Origin: Paragordius varius
Taxonomy: Eukaryota; Nematomorpha
Length of the DNA stretch: 64,000 bases
Assembly (NCBI GenBank): GCA_964247055.1
Contig: OZ176051.1
Span: 11,284,001-11,348,000 of the forward strand
Reading direction: 5' to 3'
Part shown: piece by piece, positions 24,701 to 36,700 of the stretch
How positions within the stretch are numbered: position 1 is the stretch's first letter
Layout: every line of letters starts with the position of its first letter
Notes under the pieces: model-generated
What the model saw: the letters and a program-made list of their open reading frames with translations, nothing else
What the model was told of the DNA's origin: nothing
The model's database searches: none
Program-made: the position numbers and the translations under genes

Positions 24701-27700
24701 GTCTTGGCTAAGAACTCGATTAGATTAGTAGACTTTTCAGATCACAAATAATATCGAATAAAATGACCATCTAATATCTTTTATTTATATTTTATTGCCC
24801 TTTAGAGTTATGAAATGTACATTTTATGAAAAATTGATTTATATTTTAATTGAATTCGCATAGTTTTTACATATTACAAGCTTAATTAAATTACTATTTT
24901 TTGTTTTTTAATTCATAGATGTATAAATCTTCATTAAATGGAGGGCAATACTCCATGGTTAGAATATCAGGTGGAAGTGTTAAACGAGATCCATTAACAT
25001 CTACAAATAAAACAATCACTAAAATGATTTTACCAAAGTAACTTGTTACTTTCTCTTGATGATTTATACGAATTTAGGTGTTATCAAATATTTAAAATAG
25101 ATGGAAATTTATTTGAAAACGTGTTATATAAAAAATAAATAAAAATTGCTTACGGTTTCGGACACTATAGAGGTCCATCCTTAGCCTAAATATAATAAAT
25201 GGAAGTGGATAAAATGATTCTTTATATAAATATTTTTAAACGCTGGGGACGGACATCCTTTATAGTGTCCGAACCATACGCATTTTTTATTTATTTTTTA
25301 TATAATACGTTTTAAATAAATTTCCATATATTTTATACTATTTACGTGTCGAAAATGAATTTTTTGCTACCATCTTATGTAACGATATTCTTATCAATAG
25401 ATTCCTCATACCATACAGTATAAAAATTCCACAATATCTTTCAACCTAAACTATATGTTACTTTTACCCTAGATTTTATGAAATACAATTGTGTAATAAT
25501 ACAAACATCACCAGCCAGCCATATGAATGGTTTGCGGAACCGGGTCCACGGTGGATTTGGGTACTTTTTACGGCCATTAGCTTGCCACAAGTCTTTACCT
25601 TCATTAAAAGCGCTAAGAAAATTGTGTTAAGAAAGCGGACAAAACCAACGCCTATGATATTTGTTTTGGTATACTTAAAACCATAATTATTGAAAACATT
25701 TACAATAAGTTTGAATTGTTTGAACAAATTAGTCCTAATATACTAATCTGTAAGAGGGTATTTATATTAGTTTGATAAAGAAGATGTAAATGTATCATTT
25801 TTTCAATTGTTTTGCACGCATATAAGAATCTAAGAGTCTTATGGCTCATCATTAAAAATAAAAACATTTATATATATAGACATTCTTGGCCGAAACTTTC
25901 CATTCCATTGCCGTAGGAATTATAACTTTTGACATAATGCCAAACATAGATGCCGTTACAGCTTGTATGCTTGCCCCTTCAATATGTTTGATTCCATCTA
26001 TCCTTCAACCACTTTCACGACCACCGGATTGTAGCCAGTATATTCCAAAACTTTTGTTGGACCTAGCTGGTATGCTATGTCAACTCAGTGCACTCATTTA
26101 TTGGATTGCTTTAAGCTTTGACCCAATATATATAAGTTATGGGAAATCAGATCATTGGAAAATAACAGTTGTATTGTTATTGATTTCTTGGGTTTGGTGG
26201 GATAATTACATGGAGAAAAGTAGTAGATTACCATGCGTTGTAAAGCTTGCTCGGTACAAAGATTTAATACGACGGGCTCGGCCCTCTATGCATCTGTTTT
26301 TGAGTTTGTGGAACATCCTTATATACTTTGTCCTTATGATAATATTATCCACAAACTATTATAGCTTAAAGGAGTTATTCAATTTTCAAAGTGTTTTCTA
26401 CTATGAGACTGAAGAAAAAATACTAATTGATAGCACAGATACGGTACGATATATAAATTTTTATAATAATATTCAATGATTTAAGAATTTTTTAATATTA
26501 TTTAGACATTTTTGCCAGTATCAACCCCTAAAATAAAAAGCAGTCCAAATTTATTCAATTTTTCACCAAATTCAAGCACATCTGCCAGAATTAAAAGACA
26601 ATTAACTAAAACAGTGCTAAACACAACACTTAGTCTAGAAACAACAGATTCCTTAGACTCTATAATAGATTCTTTGGATTCAATGTCTGGTTTATTGCAA
26701 TCGGAATCTTTTTTAATGCGGTACAAGGATTGCTTCGTTGTCATGCTTATCAGTGTGGGATCCGCTTTTATCCTCTATTACGTTAGTGCATTCTCTTGCA
26801 AAACAGTCATGCAAAAATTTAGTTTTGCCTTCCCAATTCTTACATCCAATGTTTTGTTGGTATATATAATGATGTTTCTAACCGAATCTCGACTGCTAAA
26901 TCCCTGTTTCATGACAAGCGTTGTCCCAAGCCATTTGTTTTGGAACTTGATTGATTTCAATCCATTTGCGGTTAGAATAAAACCACGGGGAGTGTTTCAT
27001 TCAGCCAATTCCCTGATGGGCTACGCAAACAATCGTTACGATGCCATGGGCAACACTGGATATCTTTGGTTAGTTTGGACACTTTCAATGTTTTGGATTA
27101 CATCTCATATTTGGTATCCAAAGGGGGAAAGATTGGAACAAACTAGCAAACTTTTTACCCTACCCATGTATTGTCCAGTGTTTACAGCCACAAGTTTGCT
27201 ACTTAGCCGAGCTCGAGAAACTACCGAGGGCGAGGTAAAATTTTTGAAAAATTCCAATCCTTTAGTTTATACAAATTTAAAAATATCATTAATAATAATA
27301 AAAATATGGTAAATTAAACATCATTAAAAACAGGGTGTTCGGTGTGCAAAAGTGCTCAAAAACATTTTTAAAAATAAAAAAAAAGTGTAAATACGATTTT
27401 TTAGAAACTATATCATCCAAAATTGGCTAAAATAAATAAAAAATCCACAAATTATCAAAGCGGCGAAGAAATGTGTGTTGGATACTTCTGATTTAAAACT
27501 ATTTGTGGATATAACCATGAAAACATAAAATGGATGAGTGTTGGTTAAATGATGTTACATTAGTTCCATAAGTGCTATAGAAATCGAAATCTTTATTTAT
27601 CAAACTTTTATTTAAAAAAAGCTGCGTAAAAATTAATTTAACTTATAAATAATTGGCCATTTTATTTTAAAACAATTTATATCGTTTTCAATAAAAAACA

Positions 27701-30700
27701 ACATTTTTTCAAGCAAAGACAACATTTTTCAATTAAACATCTTTTTAAGCTAACACAACATATTTTCAACCAAAGGAAACACTTTTTCAAGCAAAAGCAA
27801 CAATTTTTAAATAAAGACAATTTTATACATGACAACTTATTATTAAGTATTCATTTAAGTTAATAATTAATTAAATATCGCTAAATTTTGATTTTTTTAT
27901 TGTATTACTAGTTGGCCCTGTTTCATAAATTTTCTGTAAATTAGCCCCAAAACAAAGCAATTTCTATATAGTGGCTCAGTTTTTGGCGGCTAGCTCTTAA
28001 CCCGAGGGCAGGTATAAAAAAGCGTTGGGCAAAATTTTTGCCTTTATATGGGAAATATCTGAAATTATCATAAATTCCATGGGTTCCTCTTAGAGTCATA
28101 GATTTTCTGAAATTTGGCTCCAAAGGCTGTATCGATATGGTGACGCAGTTTTATGCGGGTAGCCCCCTAACCTGGAGCGAAACAAAAAAACGCTTGATCA
28201 AAATAATTGCCTTAATTCGGGTAATGCCTAGAATCTGATTGATTTCATATGCTCTCGCGGGATTCCAGATTTTGCCTCAAAACCAAAAAATTTTATGGTG
28301 GCGCATTTTTCAGGGCAAGGGCCCAATTAAGGGGTAATTTAATAAAATGCTTTACTCAAATTTTTGCCAAGGGTAATATTTCGAGCCCTTATTTAATTCA
28401 TATGGCCTGATAAGTTTTCTAAAATTTGGCCCCAAAGTCACGCTGTATGGATATGGTGGTGCAGTTGTTGACGAGTAGCCCCTGAGTCCAATATAAAAAA
28501 GACGTTCGATGATTTTTTTGTCTTTATAGGGGAATACCTGGAATCACAATCATTCCTTATGTTCTTAATATTTTTTGGAAGAATGACTTCAAAACTAAAT
28601 AATAGTTTAATGACAGCGCATTTTTTAGGGCCTGATTAACGGCTAATCTAAAAAACCGATTACTTAAATTTTTGCGTTTTTAGGGAATGCCTGTAGTCCT
28701 TATTGATTTTTTACGGTTTCATACCTTGGGCCAAAAATAAAATCAAACTTGGTTTTGAAAAAAATACCATTTTACGGGAGGGGGGGAGTGGTAAAAAGAG
28801 GGCCTAAATTGAAAAAGCGAGCCGACTATGTTCGGCGTAATCGAAAATAAGTAAAAATTATTGAAATTGAATGGTCAATAATTTCCAGAAAACTAAGACA
28901 CGATTTTTGTGGCCTGGTGTTTCAAAAACCGCTTTTTACACGGGGTGGCCCCGAACTGGGGGCCTAATTAAAAAAAGGGCGGACCTATTGTCCGGGCATT
29001 CATTAATCATTACACTTTTTCGACATTTGGATTCGAATGGGTCTACCGGTTTTCCGGAAACAGATCACAAAGCCAGCATTTTCCATTTTTATAATTATAT
29101 AGATTACTAATATTTAATGGTAAAAGATTTTTAATTTAATTTTGCCCATAACTTAATTCCATTTTATTTATATTAAATACTTTTTTCTTTTTTTCACCTT
29201 TAGTTTTACCTAGAATCAATATATGCCATTTATATTTCAAGAGTTTCTTTGAAAGTTTAAAGTTAATCCCTTAATTAAAGTTAATTCAATGGAGCAATAA
29301 AATATTCATATATCCTATCCTTTTTAATTTATTTTCTTTAACCTGAACTTTTAATTAATACCAACTTTTTTCATTGAAGGACCGTATATTATAAATTTTT
29401 ATAAAAGTATTTTAACTTATAAATAAGGTTTAATTGAAAAAGATCTATGTTTTGTGGCTTATTGATCGAAATATTTTATTTAAAACATTAGTTTGAAATA
29501 TTGTTGAATTAAAGAAGAATAGTTCGAAAAACAAATTAAGAAATGGAAAATGTTATTGTTAATAACACTAATAAATTAAGGTATTAGGTTAAATAAAAAA
29601 AGAGATGATTTGTAAAAATTACGGTTGTATGCAAAAAATATGCAGGAATTTGAAGTATTAAAGGATCAACTAAAGGATTAGCTAATTTTTAAGACTCTTG
29701 AAATGATAGGTAAAAAGTTTATGGGCAAAATTAAAAATTTTGAACATCTAACAACCATCAAATATTGATAAAACAATAAAATCAATATAATTAATTCTTA
29801 AAATTAAATTATTTAAATGAATTATCAATAAATAAAAAAAATTTGTTTTTAAATATTAAAAAATTGTTGCTTTTGCTTGAAAGAATGTGTTTTTGGTTGG
29901 AAAATTATTGCGTTTGCCTGAAAAATGTTGCGCTTGCTTGGAAAAATGTTGCGTTTGACTAAAAAATGGTAAATCAATGTTCATAAAGGTTAAGCACAAC
30001 ATCGAAATAGATGACTCGCTCAATAATTTGGATGATTCAAATGCATCGGAAAATGTCAAAATTCCTGAAACAAACATTACACCTCGTATTTATTTTTGTG
30101 CAACCATGTGGCATGAAAATTTAACTGAAATTACACAGCTTATGAAATCTATTTGCCGGTAATTGATTCGTTAAACAATAAATCGTTAATAATATATATA
30201 CCATTTACAGTTTAAATTCACCCTTGACAATTCATATTCCCGTAATATCAAAAATTACCTTTATTTTATAATATTAAAATATCAAATTCTGTTTAAAATT
30301 AATATAATGCTGAAATAATAATAAACTATGTCGTAAAAATATATTTCATTATATTAATGATGAGTTATATATATTAGCCCGAAAACATATAATTCATTTT
30401 TAGGCTGAACTTGAATTGTTCAGGGGTGAATTTGAAATGTTTGAGGGTGAATTTGAATCGTTAATAATATATATTAAATTAGAATGGATATTGATCAAAA
30501 TAACCGACGGATGAGACGAAACTATATGAAAGTCCAAGATCCTGATTATTACGAATTTGAAGTTGACATCCTTTTTGATGATTCGATGGACAACACCTCC
30601 AAAACCATACAAGTTTCTAACAAACAACCTTCAGTATCTTCCCAGGCAGATTTAACCAAATCTAACACTTCCATAGGTGATATTTCTAATCCCGCACCCG

Positions 30701-33700
30701 TTGTTCCAAAGGAGGAAAAGGTATATATTTACTAACTTATTAGGTCATGATTGTAAGAACAAATCAATTCGTTAAATTACTTATCAGAGCAATTAAAGAG
30801 GCTGGTGAAAGTTCCTATGATTCAACAGTCGTGATTCAACCACCAGTGAAATATTTGACTCCCTATGGCGGTCGATTGGTATGGAAACTGCCAGGGAGGA
30901 ATAAAATCATTGTGCATCTAAAAAATAAAAAGCTGATTAGACATAAAAAACGATGGAGCCAGGTAGGATACTTTTTCTAACAAAAGCTATATTCTTTGAT
31001 TTAATGGCAGAATAATTATATAAATACAAGATGTATTATAAAATGTTAATAAAGGTAATGTACATGTATTATCTGTTGGGATTTCGTCATAACAAACGCA
31101 TTGCAAAATGCGGAGGTGACAAATTGTTTGGTAAGGAAGTTGCTGAAAATACGTTTATTTTAGCCCTTGATGGAGATGTAGATTTTCAACCGATATCTGT
31201 GATTCGGTTAGTGGATCTCATGAAGAAAAATGTTAATGTTGCATCAGCATGCGGAAGAATTCACCCGGCTGGCTCAGGACCATTAGTATACCATTTACAT
31301 TTCAAATTCACCCCTGAACAATTCAAATCACCCTTGAACAATTCAAATTCATCCTCAAACAATTCAAATTCACCCTAAAAATAAAATATAAAATTTTGGT
31401 CTAATATAACTCATCATTAAAATTAAATATATTTTTATGGCATAGTTTATTATTTTTTCAGTTTTATTTTTACATTATAAAAAAATATGTAATCTTAAAA
31501 AACACATTATTTATTTTAGGGTGAATTTGAATTATCCTAGGGTGAATTTGAATTGTTTAAGGGTCAATTTGAACTGCAAATGGTATATTATTAATAATAA
31601 TATTCTTGAATATTGGAAAATTATAAAATTAATTAAGTATTTCCGGTAGGTATTATATCATACTTTGGTCAAAAACGAATCAATCATCCACTTTGAAATT
31701 AATTTTTAGCTTTAAAGTGTTAAAAAATAATGTTTTTATATCATTCCCATATATAGTGTCGCATAAAGATATCCACAAACGATTGTCAACAATAAGAATA
31801 ATCAGTGGCCATATTTTTATATTTATTTATTTAAAATGGATAATCACCTGTGTTTTAAAAATATTTATGCAATTACATAACTACTATTAGGTTTGGTATC
31901 AAAAATTTGAATACGCATTGGGACATTGGTTACAGAAAGCTGCAGAGCACATGATTGGATGTGTATTATGCAGTCCCGGGTGCTTTAGTTTGTTTAGGGG
32001 GTCGGCTCTCATGGCTGATAATGTGGCACGAGCTTATACTAAAATGGCTGAAGAACCCTGGCAAATGGTTCAATACGATCAGGGAGAAGATAGGTAGTGT
32101 CATTTTAGTTAGTGTGTTTGCAAAACTAATTTTGCGTTAAAAAAGTTTAGAGTTCAGAGCATATTTTGACACAGTACCCGCCATCCCAAACCTAAATAAT
32201 ACGTGATTTTAGTGTATTTGCTAAACTAATTTTGCGTTTAAAAAGTTAGTTTAGAACATATTTTGACACAGTACCCGCCATCATACACCCAAATAATACT
32301 GGGTGCATTATCAACATCATGACTCTTTGAAAAACTATAAAAGCAAACTTTGTGAAAAATTGAAATAATCGAATTGACATTATAATCGATTAAAAATACC
32401 TATCAACTGAGTAGTAAGGAAATAGACGCAGGCACCCTAAATAAAAATATATTTTTCTCAAAGTGCATTAAAATAATGACAAGATATAATTATTTTACAA
32501 CAATACTCAGCATAAGGCGACCATCAATAGTCCGTATTTTTCAACATTTAAATTTATCTTAAAAGGTTATATGTATGTCATATCACTATCATATAAATAT
32601 AGGTGTATTTATTTTATAAATATGTGATAGATGGTTATGCACTCTAATTCTACAACAAGGATACCGGATAGAATATAGTGCAGCGTCTGATGCCGTCACC
32701 TATTCACCCGAAGGATTTGATGAATTCTTTAATCAGCGAAGAAGATGGATACCATCCACCATGGCCAATATTTTGGATTTACTTAAAACATATAGAAAAA
32801 CTGTGGCTTTGAATGAAACCATAACATTTTCTTACATTTTATATCAGGTTTTTTATAAAAAATATTTTCATTCATTATAATTTTGTTGTTGTTAATAATG
32901 TATTTGTTATATAGGCTATGATGTTTGTAAGTACATTAATTGGTCCAGCAGTCATTATGTTGCTTCTAGTTGGTTCTATTAGTGCTACGTTTTATTTAAC
33001 GCTCTGGGGTTCAATAGCCTTAAATATGTTTCCAATCGTTGTTTTTATCATTATGTGCTTTAAGGCAAAAATAAAACATCAGGTATATTATATTCTATTA
33101 CACCTACATGTTTCAATCCCTATTATTCCCATACTATATAACACCCTCAATTTTGTTTTTTTTTTCATAATGTTGGGATCTCAATTAAAACCTAATTGTG
33201 ATTTCAATAAATATATAATAAATAGGGAAAATACTTAATTTAATAAATTTGTTAAATTAAGAATGTTAGGTTCAATAAAAATTGATGGCCATATTTTATA
33301 ATTAATATAATAATTATAGGAAATATATAATTTTAAGTTTATCGGTAATAATCCTTCATGTCCGTAAAAACATGGGTCGATAGAAATAAGGAAATTTTTT
33401 TTTGAAAAATACGCATTCAATTATTCATCATTTATTTAATTTGCTTTATGTAAATTTATTTTTATAAAATAAGTATTAAAAGCAAAGAATAAAGTACGAT
33501 ATGGACATGTTTCGGAATCAAAATGAAGGTCCGTTTTCAATAAAAAATTTACATATATTTACAGTAAAGTAATATTGCAAGAAAGAGATTAATTATGTCA
33601 AATATCATATACAGCAAAGAAAATTATTATTGGCTAGTAATAGTAAAAGGTGGAAAATATAACTATAAGCCAATTTTATTTCCAATTAATAACTTTCTAG

Positions 33701-36700
33701 CAATGTACTTACTCATACTATTATAATAAAGAATGTGTATATACGCCTATTTGAAATGTTATTAGTCAAAACACGCTTTTTTAATTGTTTATATTATTTA
33801 ATATTTTCAAATTTTCTATTGACAATATAACATTTTGAGTTTTGAAACATGTCTATTTTATCCTATTTAATTTAGCTTTTGAAAATTATTTTTCAATTTC
33901 TCACTAATAGTTTTTGGTATGTTTAAACTAGTTATTGTTCGCGAAAGTGATGGCAGCCGTTTATGCAATAGCTATGTTATCATTCTGTGTTCGCGCCATG
34001 CTGCAAATCCACGAAGAAGGGATTCAAAGTCCAGCTGCAATATTTATAATAATTTTAGTTTCGGTGATTTTTGCAGCTTCTCTGTTGCATCCTGAGGAGT
34101 TTAAAAATGTAATCTATGGATTCCTCTACCTACTTATAATACCCACCATGTACCTTATGCTAATCATTTATTCAATCTGTAATTTGAATGTCGTATCCTG
34201 GGGTACCCGCGAGGTTTTAGAATATCCTCATTTTAATTGACGTTACATTTAGTTGTTATCAAATTTCAAGAGTAATAAATTGTTTTTGCGTTTAGATTGC
34301 AAAAGTTCAATTAGCTATGACAGATAAGAAGAAAGAAAATTGGGCTCGCAAATTGTGGAAAGATTTTTTGAGTCTCAAGGAATATATTCCGTGCATTGGT
34401 ATTAATTTATGATCCTTTTTAAAAAATTTTTAAAAATCCTTCACATTTCTGGATACCATTGTTCCTATTTTTAGAGGAAAAAACGGAAAGTACATCCCAG
34501 CCCACCCTTCCACCTACAATGTCTATGAATGCATTTCAGCGCAGATTTACTTTGTTGGGAAAGCAAAGAGACGCTCTTAAAGCTGGACTATTTGGAAATG
34601 CCATAAACGATCCGGTTTCAAAAGTAGGGTTAACTGCCAATAATTCAGCCGCCATTCCAGAAATAAAAATTTTACCAGTCAGCCCAACCGAAACGCTAGC
34701 CACTAATCAATCATCAAAAATGCTTAACCCGATAGATATAAAATCTAGCGTGGAATTATGTGATATGTCTTTATCTTCAACATTAGCCCCTAATAATATT
34801 CCTATATCCCAACCACCACTTAATTCTAATTGTTTAAATAGTTTAGACATCAATCCTCCTATTACTGGCACATTCAACAATGGTGTGAATGAATCCGTCA
34901 AAAATATAATTTCAACGGCAGATACTGGTACAGCTACGGGAATTAACAAAGAAGAAAAATCTAAAGGTTGGTATTCGAGAAACAAAAATAAATTATTCAC
35001 TACTATAATTATATAAATGAATTGTTGGTTAGACGTGTATAATTGGTGGAATTCGACTTGGATGGATGATCCAGACCTTCCACATGGGCCCGTAAGTGCT
35101 CTTTCAGCAGATGAGATTCGGTTTTGGGAGGAACTTATAGCTAAATATCTCCAACCCATCGAATATTCGGAAGAAAAGAAAAAAGAAATTGCCGATGGAT
35201 TGTTACAACTTAGAAATAAGGTATATAAAGATTACAATAGGCAGCAGTATTTTATAAAAACATATTATTTACTAAAAATATTACGAGATCCCTCATCATT
35301 ACCAACATAATCATAGTGACAATAGGTATAGTAAAGTATTTAAAATGGAAGATAATATGTTTATAAATATCATAATAAAGTTTAAAATGAATATCCAAAT
35401 TCTAATTGCGGCATTTTAAAAAAATATTTAAATTTAGCAGGTAAATCAAATATGTATTTTATCGCGGGAAAATGCGTCAAAATTTGATTTTAGATAAAGT
35501 TGTTTTAATACCAATAAGAATTAAAGCAATCGCACTTTAACGCGATATTTAAATAAAAAATAGGATTTTGTGGTAAAATATTTTATTTATTAGTCTATCG
35601 CATAACTATTTTTATATAAAAACCAATATATCGCGTTTATAAATGATAAAAACCATATTTAAATAAAAACTTTTAAGTAATTAGTTCCCAAGCGGAGGTG
35701 ACGTTCAAATTTAAGTAAACTTTTAACATATCAATATTAAATATTTTTTCGCAATTCATGCAAAAAATACATTTATTGACTCATTTGTTAGAGTTTTTGT
35801 GCCCAAAATCCGCGATCAAAAGCCAAAACGCCCCCAAATTATTTAACCTAATTATTATTATACGTATAACGTTTCAATATATCCGCTTATGTTTTTAGGC
35901 ATCTTTTGGATTTCTGCTTGTAAATCTTATTTTCATTATCATCATTTTAATGCTCCAAGCCAACCAAGATACCTTGAATGTGAAATGGCACATATCTGGA
36001 AGCAAAAAATATTTGAAACTTGAACCCTTATCGTTGGCCCTTTTGGCATTTTTTGTCATCATACTTGGTATTCAATTTATAGCCATGCTTTTCCATCGAT
36101 GGAATACTCTTTTACACATTTTGGCATCAACGCAACTCTTTTGTTTTAGAAGCAATGAAAAAGGTTTTGACTTTTTTAGTTAGCATAAAAAATGGGATTG
36201 TACTGAGAACATATCAATATTTTATATTTTTTAAAGTAAGTAATTATATTTGGATGCCTAGGAATCAGTTACCCGCGTACAAAGAGAGAGATTATTATGA
36301 TATTTTGCCAGATATACCATAATATTATAAAGCATGTCTATGTTAGAGTGATCATATTAAAAAATATATCTTTACCAAATTTATAATATTTAATGTATTG
36401 ATATATTGCCTATATTTAATTAAAATATACAAAAATAAAATCGGCGTTATTATAAGCGCCTATGCTGCTGGCACCATTATTGATAATTCGTTATATATGA
36501 TGAAAATTGAAACACGATTTAAAACCGTTTCAACAAAAATATGCGTTTTGTTCAATTTAGTTTCAAATCTATATTGGACTCTTTTTAATTTAATAAGGTA
36601 TTTAATTTTAATGATTTATAGATCTGAGATTTTGGAGAAAAGTAGAGATGATAGTATTTTTGTGAAGGATTACCATTTTATTAAATTAATTAGACGGCCA

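Noticed and set aside
31286-31378. C-terminal extension of chitin synthase exon 10 rich in Asn and Ser
   Set aside because: It is read-through into foldback element A2. The conserved protein continues at 31891 after splicing at 31285.
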